From contig JAFABB010000006.1 of assembly GCA_023426245.1 (NCBI GenBank), positions 1 through 64,000 of the forward strand: a stretch of DNA of 64,000 nt, in the 5' to 3' direction. How positions within the stretch are numbered: the first letter of the stretch is position 1; every line of letters begins with the position of its first letter. This DNA comes from Bacillota bacterium. GTDB taxonomy: Bacteria; Bacillota; UBA4882; UBA8346. The notes under the pieces were generated by a model. The model saw only the letters and a program-made list of their open reading frames with translations. It made no database searches and was not told the DNA's origin. Position numbers and translations under genes: made by a program. Positions 43,625 to 52,673 of this stretch are shown in pieces.

Positions 43625-44835
43625 GCGGCGTTTATATTGTGGGGGTTGGTCCGGGCCACCCCGATTATCTGACTTCTGCCGCCCGGGAAGTGATCGCCGG
43701 ATGTCAAGTATTGATAGGTGGCGCCCGAAACCTGTCCTTATTTCCGGACTGGCGCGGTGAAAAAATTGAAATCGAGAACAACCTCGATTGGATCTGCAAG
43801 TATTTAGCAGCCCAGTATTTACAAAAAAGTATCGCCGTCCTGGTTACCGGAGACCCAGGACTGTTCAGCATGGCGCAAACGGTTCAAACCAGGCTGCCGG
43901 ACTGTCCCGTTCAAGTGATCCCGGGTATCAGTTCTTTACAATATATGGCCGCGAAATTGGGAACGGCCTGGAATGATTGGTCCATTATCAGCTTGCATGG
44001 GAAAGAAGCCGGGGATATTTTGCCGGAATTGCTGCGGCGCCGCCGGATTTGCGTTTTTACGGGCGGAAAATTTACTCCGGCAGTGATTTGCCAAAACCTT
44101 CTTCACCAAGGAATTACTGAGGTCCGGGTGTGGGTGGGGGAGAACCTCTCCTATCCCCATGAAAGATTAATCTACGGCAATATCGGCGATATCAGCCAGC
44201 AGGATTTTGGCAGCCTTTCCCTGATGCTGTTGGAAGTGATGGAGCCCCAAAGCCCGCCATGGCCCTTTCAGACTCCGGGGATTCCGGATGACTTGTTTAT
44301 CCGCGGCGATGTTCCAATGACGAAAATGGAAGTACGGGCCATATCGTTGGCTAAATTAAGACTCCAGCCCTGGCATTGCCTTTACGATATCGGTGCCGGC
44401 ACCGGCTCGGTGGCGGTTGAATGCGCCTTGCAATGCCGGGAAGGACTGGTATACGCCGTGGAGAAAGTGCCGGAGGCCCTGGATCTGATCGCCCGGAATG
44501 CCGCTTTCTTTGGTGCTGTTAATCTGCAAATCGTAGCAGGGGAGGCTCCTGAGGCGTTTGAAGGTTTGCCTGAGCCCGACCGGGTCTTTATCGGGGGGAG
44601 CGGCGGCAGGATGGTGCCCATTTTGGAGCGGTTATCCCGGTTTCATAAACCGTTGCGAGTGGTTATCAATGCGGTTACCGTCGAATCTTGCCATGAGGCT
44701 TTGACCGGCCTTGCGGATTATGGGTGCGACTCCATTGAAGTTACGCATTTATCGGTTGCGCGGGGCAAAAAAGCAGGAGACAAACATTTATTGCAAGCGC
44801 AAAACCCGATTTATATTATTAGTGCCGCTTTTTAA
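43621..44835 (+). CDS. cbiET: Fused cobalt-precorrin-7 C5-methyltransferase/C15-methyltransferase
   Basis: A 404-residue CbiE-CbiT fusion (equivalent to CobL). CbiE covers about residues 1-205, with tetrapyrrole methylase motifs VGVGPGHPDYLT and TGDPGLFSMA. CbiT covers about 215-404, with RGDVPMTKMEVR and SAM-binding motif YDIGAGTGSVAVE (255-267). Together they methylate C5 and C15 and decarboxylate the C12 acetate. The start overlaps the cbiD stop in ATGA. Confidence 0.95.
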   Translation: MSGVYIVGVGPGHPDYLTSAAREVIAGCQVLIGGARNLSLFPDWRGEKIEIENNLDWICKYLAAQYLQKSIAVLVTGDPGLFSMAQTVQTRLPDCPVQVIPGISSLQYMAAKLGTAWNDWSIISLHGKEAGDILPELLRRRRICVFTGGKFTPAVICQNLLHQGITEVRVWVGENLSYPHERLIYGNIGDISQQDFGSLSLMLLEVMEPQSPPWPFQTPGIPDDLFIRGDVPMTKMEVRAISLAKLRLQPWHCLYDIGAGTGSVAVECALQCREGLVYAVEKVPEALDLIARNAAFFGAVNLQIVAGEAPEAFEGLPEPDRVFIGGSGGRMVPILERLSRFHKPLRVVINAVTVESCHEALTGLADYGCDSIEVTHLSVARGKKAGDKHLLQAQNPIYIISAAF

Positions 44836-44858
44836 AGTGCGCTTTCTATAGCGCTTTT
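44835..44858 (+). other. Small hairpin plus T run between cbiET and cbiF
   Basis: GCGCT (44839-44843) pairs with AGCGC (44850-44854), followed by TTTT; the flanking AA and TT extend pairing past a mismatch. It lies in one of the few gaps in unit 1 and could weakly attenuate or protect the transcript. Weak evidence. Confidence 0.28.
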
Positions 44859-44885
44859 GGGAGAGCCGGAAAAGGAGTTTGGGGA

Positions 44886-45635
44886 ATGATTCACTTTGTC
44901 GGGGCCGGTCCAGGAGACCCGGAATTGATCACGGTCAGAGGAAAATGTTTACTGGAACGTGCCGATCTGATTATTTATACGGGTTCGCTCGTTAACCCCG
45001 TTTTACTGGAAAACGTTAAGCCGGGATGTAAGATTTACGACAGTGCCGGGATGACTTTGGCCGAGGTGATCGCGGTGATGGAAGCCGGTTTTGGGATGGG
45101 TGAAGAAATTGTCCGGTTGCATACCGGGGATCCGTCGTTATTCGGAGCGGTGCGCGAACAGATGGATGCTTTGGCCGGACGGAATATTCCTTACGAAGTT
45201 GTGCCCGGAGTTAGCTCGTTTTTTGCGGCTGCTGCGGCCTTAAAGACCGAATATACTTTACCCGGAGTTTCCCAAACGGTCATTTTGACCCGGATGGCGG
45301 GCCGGACTTTAGTCCCAGAAAGCGAAAGCATAGAGTCTTTGGCTGCCCATCAAACCAGCATGATTGTGTTTTTGAGCATTCAGCAAATTGAGGAGTTGGC
45401 GGAGCAGTTAATGAAACATTATCCCCCGGAAACTCCGGCGGCTGTGGTTTATAAGGCTTCCTGGCCCGAAGAAAAAATAATCCGCGGCACCTTGGATACC
45501 ATTGCCGGGGCGGTCCGCCAAGAGAATATTACCAAGACCGCCTTGTTGATGGTAGGTAATTTTTTAGGTCCTAGATATCAATTGTCCAAATTGTACGATC
45601 CCAATTTCACTCATGGATACCGGAAAGATTCGTAG
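44886..45635 (+). CDS. cbiF: Cobalt-precorrin-4 C11-methyltransferase
   Basis: A 249-residue tetrapyrrole methylase. The N-terminal HFVGAGPGDPELITVRG, YTGSLVNP and HTGDPSLFGA are the CbiF/CobM pattern. SAM-dependent methylation at C11. It has its own AAAGGAG site and follows a 50-bp gap after cbiET; cbiG follows after 21 bp. Confidence 0.96.
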   Translation: MIHFVGAGPGDPELITVRGKCLLERADLIIYTGSLVNPVLLENVKPGCKIYDSAGMTLAEVIAVMEAGFGMGEEIVRLHTGDPSLFGAVREQMDALAGRNIPYEVVPGVSSFFAAAAALKTEYTLPGVSQTVILTRMAGRTLVPESESIESLAAHQTSMIVFLSIQQIEELAEQLMKHYPPETPAAVVYKASWPEEKIIRGTLDTIAGAVRQENITKTALLMVGNFLGPRYQLSKLYDPNFTHGYRKDS

Positions 45636-45656
45636 ATAAGGAAGGAGTGCCAAAGG

Positions 45657-46712
45657 ATGCGCCTGGCCGTGGTGGCATTAACTAAAAACGGAGCGGCCAT
45701 TGCCGTTAAAATTGCCGAAAAGATGACGGTCGACTTGTTTACTAACCGGGACGATCACGCGGCTCCTTCCGTCTCCCTCAGGTGTACCCACGGAAAGTTC
45801 AGTGCTTTGGTGGGGGACCTTTTTGAAAAGTATGAGGGGATTATTTTCATCATGGCTTGCGGGATTGTCGTCCGGAGTGTCGCGCCGTTTTTACAAAATA
45901 AAAAGGTTGACCCTGCGGTGGTGGTCGTTGATGAAAAGGGCGAGCATGTGATCAGTCTGCTGTCGGGTCATTACGGCGGCGCCAATCAATTGGCGCGGCA
46001 AATCGCCTCTTTGATCGGCGGCGAGGCTGTGATCACTACAGCTACCGACCTTAACCAAGTGGTGGCGTTCGATCTTTTCGCCAAGGAAAATGAGTGTATC
46101 GTCGAAAATGAATCCGTACTGAAAACGATCAGCACGGCGCTGGTTAATGGCGAAACGGTTGATTTATATACTCCTTACCGGCTATCAGGGAAGTGGCCGC
46201 GACAGGTTTATCCGGGTGTTGCTTCCGGCCAACCTGGAAAGTGGGCGGTCGTTTTGGATAATGACTTGGAAAATCAGCTAAGGGCTCCGCAAGTGCTTTT
46301 TATCCGGCCAAAGAATTTGATTTTAGGTATCGGCTGTAAAAAGGGGACTGCGGCGGTAGCCGTCTCCGCTGCGGTGGATGAATTTCTGCAAAAATGCCGG
46401 CGCAGTTTTCTGTCCCTGAAAAGGCTGGTATCCATCGAATTAAAGGCGAATGAAACCGGGATTGTAGAATATTGCCGCCGGCATGAGTTGGATTTTCAAA
46501 CCCTTTCCGTGGACGAACTGGCTAGGATCCAATCCGGACTTTCAAGTTCGGCTTTTGTAAAACAAACGGTTGGAGTAGGAAATGTAGCGGAGGCTTGCGC
46601 ATTGTTAGGGGGAAATCATACCCGACTGATTTGCGGTAAGACGGTTTACCCGGGGATTACCTTGGCTTTGACCGAAGAAGAAAGGGAGTTTCATTTTAAT
46701 GGTGAATATTGA
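45657..46712 (+). CDS. cbiG: Cobalt-precorrin-5A hydrolase
   Basis: A 351-residue CbiG, which opens the delta-lactone of cobalt-precorrin-5A and releases acetaldehyde. The N-terminal domain has FIMACGIVVRSVAPFLQNKK and LLSGHYGGANQLAR. The C-terminal domain starts near LILGIGCKKGT (about 221). Another marker of the anaerobic pathway. GAAGGAG precedes ATG 45657. The last 14 bp overlap hemA. Confidence 0.95.
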   Translation: MRLAVVALTKNGAAIAVKIAEKMTVDLFTNRDDHAAPSVSLRCTHGKFSALVGDLFEKYEGIIFIMACGIVVRSVAPFLQNKKVDPAVVVVDEKGEHVISLLSGHYGGANQLARQIASLIGGEAVITTATDLNQVVAFDLFAKENECIVENESVLKTISTALVNGETVDLYTPYRLSGKWPRQVYPGVASGQPGKWAVVLDNDLENQLRAPQVLFIRPKNLILGIGCKKGTAAVAVSAAVDEFLQKCRRSFLSLKRLVSIELKANETGIVEYCRRHELDFQTLSVDELARIQSGLSSSAFVKQTVGVGNVAEACALLGGNHTRLICGKTVYPGITLALTEEEREFHFNGEY

Positions 46713-48066
46713 GGTCATCGGCATCAATTTTCGTTCGGCGCCCCTGGAAATCAGGGAGAAATTCCAGTTTTCCCAGGAGGAACACCAGGATTTCCTGGAC
46801 TTTTTAAAGCGGCAGCAAGCAGCGGATGAATGGGTCTTGTTGTCCACCTGTAACCGGACAGAGCTATATCTCTCCAAGGCTGGCCTTGGATTGGACGGCT
46901 CATTTTTTGAAGATGCCCTGTGTGAATATAAAAAAATAAAAACCGCCGGGTTGCGCAAATATTTTTATATTTACAAAGGGATGGAGGGGGCCCGCCACCT
47001 TTTCCGGGTGGCCTGCGGTTTGGATTCCCTGGTTTTCGGAGAAGATCAGATCCTGGGCCAGGTAAAAAAAGCTCACCAAAGGGCTTTGGCTGCGGGGACC
47101 AGTCGGGCGGTGTTGAATACTTTGTTTCGAAATGCCGTAACCGGGGCTAAATTGGTCAAAAGTCAAGCTTGCTTTGGCCAGCAGCCTATTTCTGCGGCCA
47201 CAGTTGCGGTGGACAAGGTTTGGGAGCTTAGCGGTGAGGGATTGGCCAACCAAACGGCATTGATCATCGGTTCGGGGGAAATGAGCGCCTTAACCGTCAA
47301 TCGTTTGCTGTCACGGAAAATAGGCCGTGTCTATTTGGCGGGACGCAAGTTCGGCAAGGTTCTTGCCATCGCTGCAGGCCGTCCTCAAGTCGAAGCCATC
47401 GCCTATGAGCGGCGTTATGAATATGTGGACCGGGCGGATCTGGTCTTCAGCATGACGACCAGTCCCCACTATACCATTACTTGCGAGGAATTAGAGGGGA
47501 CTCTGATTACGGCAAAAAGACGAACTTTTATCGATTTGGCGGTGCCCCGGGATATGGACGAAAAAATCAGTCTGCTTCCGGGAGTCCGCTATTTTAATAT
47601 CGATACGATCGGCGGAAGTATCCGCGAAGATTGGCAACAATGCGCTCTGGATGCGCTCAAGGCTGAAAAAATCCTTGTTCAACAGTTGAGGGAGTTTGAA
47701 AGGTGGTATCAGTCCCGTGAGTTGGCCCCGCTTATCCGTCAAATTGAAAAGACGGTTCGTGAAGGGGTGGACCATAAAATCAACCGCGCCTTGGGTAAGG
47801 TAAAAGCCCTTGAGACTGCGGATAGAAAGATGATTGTCAACGAAATGCGGAAAGTCACCGGTTTCATACTGAACCGCTGTTTATATGGCATTAAAGAAAC
47901 GGCATCCGGCAAAGAAGCCGGGATTTATTACCGCTGTTTAAGCAAAAGCTTTGGCAGAAGTTTAAGCAATAATGCTTTAAGCAATAATGTTTTAATCGAA
48001 AATGCTTTAAGCAAAAATGCTTTAAGCCAAAAGTTTACGCAGAACGCTGAGGGTGGAAACGGATGA
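46699..48066 (+). CDS. hemA: Glutamyl-tRNA reductase with a repetitive C-terminal tail
   Basis: A 455-residue enzyme that reduces glutamyl-tRNA to glutamate-1-semialdehyde, the first step of C5 tetrapyrrole synthesis. The catalytic Cys51 is in STCNRTELY. FGEDQILGQVK and the NADPH motif IIGSGEMSALT are present. The dimerisation domain ends near residue 410; the last ~35 residues are a low-complexity tail (SLSNNALSNNVLIENALSKN) encoded by 15-bp repeats and not expected in the family. It overlaps cbiG at the start and cbiH (ATGA) at the end. Confidence 0.94.
   Translation: MVNIEVIGINFRSAPLEIREKFQFSQEEHQDFLDFLKRQQAADEWVLLSTCNRTELYLSKAGLGLDGSFFEDALCEYKKIKTAGLRKYFYIYKGMEGARHLFRVACGLDSLVFGEDQILGQVKKAHQRALAAGTSRAVLNTLFRNAVTGAKLVKSQACFGQQPISAATVAVDKVWELSGEGLANQTALIIGSGEMSALTVNRLLSRKIGRVYLAGRKFGKVLAIAAGRPQVEAIAYERRYEYVDRADLVFSMTTSPHYTITCEELEGTLITAKRRTFIDLAVPRDMDEKISLLPGVRYFNIDTIGGSIREDWQQCALDALKAEKILVQQLREFERWYQSRELAPLIRQIEKTVREGVDHKINRALGKVKALETADRKMIVNEMRKVTGFILNRCLYGIKETASGKEAGIYYRCLSKSFGRSLSNNALSNNVLIENALSKNALSQKFTQNAEGGNG
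47971..48030 (+). repeat. Four 15-bp tandem repeats in the 3' end of hemA
   Basis: Units begin AATGCTTTAAGC at 47971, 48001 and 48016, with a diverged AATGTTTTAATC unit at 47986; a further partial copy lies at 47956-47970. Each unit is 15 bp, so the frame is kept and five residues are added per copy. GCTTTAAGC is itself palindromic. Confidence 0.8.
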
Positions 48067-48797
48067 AAATTTATGTGGTGGGAATTGGGCCCGGCGCTAA
48101 GGACGATATGACGCCAAGGGCCGTCCGTGCTTTGGAAAACAGCGATTATATTGTGGGCTACCAGACCTATATCGAATTGATACGGGATATGTTTCCCCAA
48201 AAATTATTGCTTTCCACAGGGATGACCGGAGAAATTGAGCGCTGTGAATTGACTTTGGAAAAGGCCCTCGGCGGAGCCGATGTCGCTTTGATTAGCGGCG
48301 GCGACAGCGGCATCTATGGAATGGCCGGGATTATGCTGGAAGTCATGGAACGATCCGGCAAAGAGGTTCCGCTGGAAATTATTCCGGGAATTACCGCAGC
48401 CAGCGCAGGTGCCGCCCTATTGGGAGCCCCGTTGATGCATGACTTTGCGGTCATTAGTTTAAGCGATCGGCTGACCCCGTGGGAGCAGATTCAAACTAAA
48501 ATCGAAGCGGCTGCAGCGGCTGATTTTGTAATTTGTCTTTACAATCCAAAAAGCAAACAAAGGACCGGCCAAATTAAGCAGGCTGGAGAGATTATTAGGC
48601 GTTACCGGAACGGGCTCACTCCCGCCGGAATCGTCCGCCGGGCGGGCCGGCAAGGTGAAAGTTACGACCTGACGACTTTGGAACAAATGGCCGGAGTGGC
48701 GATTGACATGTTTACCACCGTCATCGTTGGAAATTCCAGGACCTACATCAAAGCGGGACGGATGATCACTCCCCGGGGATACTTTGATGAACGTTAA
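48063..48797 (+). CDS. cbiH: Cobalt-precorrin-3 C17-methyltransferase
   Basis: A 244-residue tetrapyrrole methylase with VVGIGPGAKDDMTPRA at the start, ISGGDSGIYGMAG and ICLYNPKSKQRTGQ. It methylates C17 with ring contraction. It overlaps hemA by ATGA and cbiJ by 11 bp. Confidence 0.95.
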   Translation: MKIYVVGIGPGAKDDMTPRAVRALENSDYIVGYQTYIELIRDMFPQKLLLSTGMTGEIERCELTLEKALGGADVALISGGDSGIYGMAGIMLEVMERSGKEVPLEIIPGITAASAGAALLGAPLMHDFAVISLSDRLTPWEQIQTKIEAAAAADFVICLYNPKSKQRTGQIKQAGEIIRRYRNGLTPAGIVRRAGRQGESYDLTTLEQMAGVAIDMFTTVIVGNSRTYIKAGRMITPRGYFDER

Positions 48798-49590
48798 GAA
48801 TGGATTGACAAAAATGAAACCCCTTCTTATCATTGCGGGCACTGTCGACGCCAGGCTGATTATTGAAAAATTGAGCGTAGAACCCTTCGCGCTCCATGCT
48901 ACAGTCACGACCGATTTGGGCGCTGAATATTTACGTCATTATCCGGGGCTGGTGATCCATCAAGGAGCTTTGGATTACCCGGGAATGGTGGAACTCTTCA
49001 GTTCGATACAACCGCTACTGGTCATCGACGCCTCACATCCTTTCGCCAGGGAGGCTTCTGATAATGCTATGGCGGCCTGCCGTGCCGTCCAAGTCCGCTA
49101 TTTGCGATTTGAACGGGAAGACACCCCTGCAGAGGGGAACGATATGATTTGGACCGCCGATTTTGAGGAAGCCGCAGCTAAAACCGGGACGATCCCGGGA
49201 AACGTCTTGCTGACCATCGGCAGCAATCATCTGGAAAGTTTCGTCAGAAAGGTGGAAGCTTACCGGGAACGGCTGTTTATCCGGGTTTTACCGGAAAAAA
49301 AGGTGATTGAAAAATGTGAGAGTTTGGGGTTTGCCGCCTCCCGGATCATCGCGATGCAAGGGCCTTTTTCCACGGAAATGAATTTGGCGCTGCTGCGCCA
49401 TTGTCACGCCGGATTGCTGGTAACCAAAGAAAGCGGTATTGCGGGCGGCAATCGTGAAAAGCTGGCGGCGGCCAGAAAATTGAAAATTCCTGTGATCGTG
49501 GTGCGCAGACCATCCGTAGATTATGGATGGGTCCTCCGGTCGGTGGACAACGTGGTCCGGACTGTCAGGGAAATATGCGCTGAAAATTGA
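48787..49590 (+). CDS. cbiJ: Cobalt-precorrin-6A reductase
   Basis: A 267-residue CbiJ/CobK-type reductase using NAD(P)H. IIAGTVDARLIIEKL, VIDASHPFAREASDNAMAAC and VTKESGIAGGNREKLAAARK are the family motifs. I place the start at ATG 48787, after GGGGA in the end of cbiH; ATG 48814 (MKPLLIIAG) is an alternative matching many homologues but lacks a ribosome site. Confidence 0.92.
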   Translation: MNVKNGLTKMKPLLIIAGTVDARLIIEKLSVEPFALHATVTTDLGAEYLRHYPGLVIHQGALDYPGMVELFSSIQPLLVIDASHPFAREASDNAMAACRAVQVRYLRFEREDTPAEGNDMIWTADFEEAAAKTGTIPGNVLLTIGSNHLESFVRKVEAYRERLFIRVLPEKKVIEKCESLGFAASRIIAMQGPFSTEMNLALLRHCHAGLLVTKESGIAGGNREKLAAARKLKIPVIVVRRPSVDYGWVLRSVDNVVRTVREICAEN

Positions 49591-49610
49591 TTTTAGATAG
49601 GAGGGCCCTG

Positions 49611-50243
49611 ATGGCATACTTTCCGTTTTATATCGATTTGAAAGGCCGGAAATGCCTGGTGGTCGGAGGGGGAAAGGTGGCCCTTCGCAAAATACAGACC
49701 TTGCTGCAATTCGAGGCGGAGGTGAGAGTGATTGGCACTCAAATTTCCGATGAGATCCGGAGTTTGGCTGAAACCGGCCGGTTGACTTATGAAAAGAGGC
49801 CTTATCAATGTGGAGATGTAAGCGGTTTTTTTCTGGCGATCGCCGCTACTTCGGCGCCGGAGATCAATGACCAGGTTTGCCGGGATGCGGCGGAAAGGAA
49901 GGTCTGGGTTGATTCGGCCACCCATCCCGAAAAATGTTCTTTCATCTTTCCGGCAGTGATAAAAAAGGGGGACCTCGTGATCGGTTTAACCAGTTCCGGG
50001 AAATACCCGGCCTTAACCCGGTTGCTCAAACAAAAAATCGCCGCTTTGCCGGTTTTGGCTCAAGAGGGCGCTTTGGAGAAGTGGGCCGCTTGGAGGCGAA
50101 GAATTCAAAAGGAAGTGAGTGATCCCCGGAAACGGGAAAGAATTTTGCGGGAGATCGGAGCTGAGATACTCGACCATCCGGAGGCCGATCCCGAAGAGGT
50201 TATTCTGCGGATTGATGGGGTGAAACAGGATGAAAAAAATTAA
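49611..50243 (+). CDS. Precorrin-2 dehydrogenase (CysG-N/Met8-like)
   Basis: A 210-residue NAD-dependent enzyme oxidising precorrin-2 to sirohydrochlorin, the substrate of the cobalt chelatase CbiK. The start YFPFYIDLKGRKCLVVGGG contains the Rossmann loop, and AATSAPEINDQVCRDA and SGKYPALTRLLKQKI are typical. AGGAGGG is 6 nt before ATG 49611; the ATT at 49587 in the same frame is not a start. Often annotated as siroheme synthase N-terminal domain. It overlaps hemC by 14 bp. Confidence 0.9.
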   Translation: MAYFPFYIDLKGRKCLVVGGGKVALRKIQTLLQFEAEVRVIGTQISDEIRSLAETGRLTYEKRPYQCGDVSGFFLAIAATSAPEINDQVCRDAAERKVWVDSATHPEKCSFIFPAVIKKGDLVIGLTSSGKYPALTRLLKQKIAALPVLAQEGALEKWAAWRRRIQKEVSDPRKRERILREIGAEILDHPEADPEEVILRIDGVKQDEKN

Positions 50244-51129
50244 AATCGGCACTCGCGGGAGTCGTTTGGCCGTGATTCAAACCCAATGGATCATCGATCA
50301 AATCCAATTCGTCGTTCCGGACTTGGATTTTGAAATCCTCACCATCAAGACCAGCGGGGATAAGATTCAAGATAAGCCTCTAGACCAAATCGGCGGTAAG
50401 GGGCTTTTTATCCAGGAGATTGAGACAGCTCTTTTGACAGGGGCGATCGATCTGGCGGTGCATAGTATGAAAGATTTGCCGGTTCAAATCGCTCCCGGCT
50501 TGAAAATTGCCGCTGTTTCCAAACGGGAAGACCCCCGGGACGTTTTGGTGAGTGTTGACGGAAAAACTCTTTCTGAGTTAAAATCCGGAGCCGTGATCGG
50601 CACCAGCAGTTTACGCCGGGCCAAGCAACTTCTGGCTTTAAGACCGGATCTCAAAACGGAGATGCTGCGGGGCAATGTAGGGACCCGTTTGGAAAAATTG
50701 GCGTGCCGTCAATATGACGCCATCATCCTGGCGGCCGCCGGACTGAAACGGTTGGGTCTGGCGGAGAAGATCACTCAATATTTTACGGTGGAAGAAATGA
50801 TTCCTGCCGTTTGCCAGGGAATTTTGGCCTTGGAAGTTCGGGCGGAGGAATCCTATGATTTCCTACAGGAAGCCGTTTGTGATGAGCAAGCGGCCCTTTG
50901 CGGGGCGGCGGAACGGGCGTTTTTGATCCGTCTGGATGGGGGATGCAGCATTCCCTTGGCGGCCTATGCCGAAATCAGCGGAGGACAATTGAAAATCCGG
51001 GGAATGTTGGCGGAAAAGGATAGTGCAGCAATTTATAAGGAAACCCTCAGCGGGGCAGCCACTGACGGGGTTGAACTGGGAGAAGAACTGGCCGACCGGA
51101 TTGCGGCCCAAAGTGGAGGCGGGCGATGA
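50230..51129 (+). CDS. hemC: Hydroxymethylbilane synthase
   Basis: A 299-residue porphobilinogen deaminase. IGTRGSRLAVIQTQ, HSMKDLP, GTSSLRRAKQL and the cofactor-attachment Cys239 (LDGGCSIPLAAYAE) are all present. It joins four porphobilinogen units. It overlaps the preceding gene by 14 bp and cobA-hemD by ATGA. Confidence 0.96.
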   Translation: MKKIKIGTRGSRLAVIQTQWIIDQIQFVVPDLDFEILTIKTSGDKIQDKPLDQIGGKGLFIQEIETALLTGAIDLAVHSMKDLPVQIAPGLKIAAVSKREDPRDVLVSVDGKTLSELKSGAVIGTSSLRRAKQLLALRPDLKTEMLRGNVGTRLEKLACRQYDAIILAAAGLKRLGLAEKITQYFTVEEMIPAVCQGILALEVRAEESYDFLQEAVCDEQAALCGAAERAFLIRLDGGCSIPLAAYAEISGGQLKIRGMLAEKDSAAIYKETLSGAATDGVELGEELADRIAAQSGGGR

Positions 51130-52673
51130 AAGAGCAAATTGGAAAAGGGTTGGTCTGGATTATTGGCGCCGGGCCGGGCGATAAAAAGCTACTCACCGTA
51201 AAAGCCCTGGAATGCATGGAGGAGGCCGAGGTCATTGTTTATGATCGTTTGCTGGGGGAAGGTATTTTACAATACGCCGCTCCGGAGGCGGAACTGATTT
51301 TTGTCGGCAAAGGGCCCGGTTGCCACCAGGCGGAGCAGTGGCAAATTAATCAGATATTAATTGAAAAGGCTTTAGAGGGTAAAAAAGTAGCCCGGGTGAA
51401 AGGCGGTGATCCTTTCGTATTCGGCCGGGGCGGCGAAGAAGCGGCGGCATTGGCGGGAATGGGCATTTCTTTTGAGATTGTGCCGGGCGTATCGGCGGCG
51501 ATCGCGGCTCCGGCCTATGCGGGGATTCCGGTGACCCACCGGGATTACTGTTCCGCTTTTCATGTCATCACCGGGCATGAAAGTCCTGAAAGAATAGAGA
51601 GCCGGGTGAATTATCAGGCTTTGGCCACCTTGGACGGGACTTTGGTTTTCATGATGGGAGTCAGCCATTTGAAAGGGATCATCTCCAACTTAATCGCCCA
51701 TGGCAAGGATCCGGAGACTCCGGCGGCTGTGATTCAGCAGGGAACCACATTTTCCCAAAAAGTGGTTACCGCTGGGCTAAAAGATTTGGCGGTGGCGGCT
51801 ACGCAAGCGGGGATTGGTTCCCCGGCAGTGATTGTGGTGGGACAAGTTGTCGCCTTACGGGATCACCTGAACTGGTTTCCCCGGGGTCCCTTGGCCGGTA
51901 AGCGGATTTTGGTGACCCGAACCCGGAAACAGGCGGGAATGTTGGCCCGGTCCATTGAAGCTTTGGGCGGGGAAGCCTTGGAATGCCCGTTGATACGGAT
52001 CACTGAGGCCGATTCGCCGGACCGGGAGGAATTACGGAGCATCTTATCCCGGCAGGGGGAATTTACTTGGATCATTTTTACCAGTGTTCATGGGGTGGAA
52101 TTCTTTTGGAAGATATTTCAGGCGGAGCGGAAAGATGTACGATCCTTGTCGGGTTTGAAATTTGGCGTCATCGGAACGGCAACGGCGGAAGCGTTGTGGT
52201 CCCATGGCATTCAAGCCGACCTGATTCCGCCCCGGTATACATCGGCGGGTTTAAGGGATGCCTTGACGCCCCTGTTGACGATGGACGATAAGGTGCTACT
52301 GGTCCGGGCAAAGAACGCTTCGGAAGAATTGACGCAGGGATTGGCCTGCGCCGGGATAAGTTATGAAACCGTCACGGCTTACCGGACACTTCCCAATGAA
52401 AGGGCCGGGGCAGAATTGGCGGAATATTTAAAGTATGGCCCGATGGATATTCTTACCTTTACAAGTTCTTCGACAGTGCGCTGTTTTATGGATTTATTCG
52501 GCGGTAAAATGCCGGAATGGATTGATCACAGTAAAGTGGCGTGTATCGGTCCGGTTACCGCGCAAACGGCAACCGAATTGGGGCTACGGGTGGACGCGGT
52601 GGCCGGTGTTCATACCATTGAGGGAATGATGGCTGCTATTTTAACAATGGAAGGAAGGACGACATCATGCTAA
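51126..52673 (+). CDS. cobA-hemD: Fused uroporphyrinogen-III methyltransferase/uroporphyrinogen-III synthase
   Basis: A 515-residue fusion. Residues 1-~250 are the SUMT (CobA) domain: WIIGAGPGDKKLLTVKA, VYDRLLGEGIL, VKGGDPFVFGRGGEEA and GIPVTHRD. Residues ~258-515 are the HemD synthase: GKRILVTRTRKQAGML, FTSVHGVEFF and FTSSSTVRCF. The fusion makes uroporphyrinogen III and methylates it to precorrin-2, committing flux away from heme. Such fusions are common in Bacillota. Overlaps hemC (ATGA) and hemB. Confidence 0.95.
   Translation: MKEQIGKGLVWIIGAGPGDKKLLTVKALECMEEAEVIVYDRLLGEGILQYAAPEAELIFVGKGPGCHQAEQWQINQILIEKALEGKKVARVKGGDPFVFGRGGEEAAALAGMGISFEIVPGVSAAIAAPAYAGIPVTHRDYCSAFHVITGHESPERIESRVNYQALATLDGTLVFMMGVSHLKGIISNLIAHGKDPETPAAVIQQGTTFSQKVVTAGLKDLAVAATQAGIGSPAVIVVGQVVALRDHLNWFPRGPLAGKRILVTRTRKQAGMLARSIEALGGEALECPLIRITEADSPDREELRSILSRQGEFTWIIFTSVHGVEFFWKIFQAERKDVRSLSGLKFGVIGTATAEALWSHGIQADLIPPRYTSAGLRDALTPLLTMDDKVLLVRAKNASEELTQGLACAGISYETVTAYRTLPNERAGAELAEYLKYGPMDILTFTSSSTVRCFMDLFGGKMPEWIDHSKVACIGPVTAQTATELGLRVDAVAGVHTIEGMMAAILTMEGRTTSC

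Noticed and set aside
47971..48030. hemA 3' repeats as frameshift damage
   Set aside because: All units are 15 bp, the frame stays open, and the stop overlaps the next start in ATGA, so the tail is part of a coherent coding sequence.
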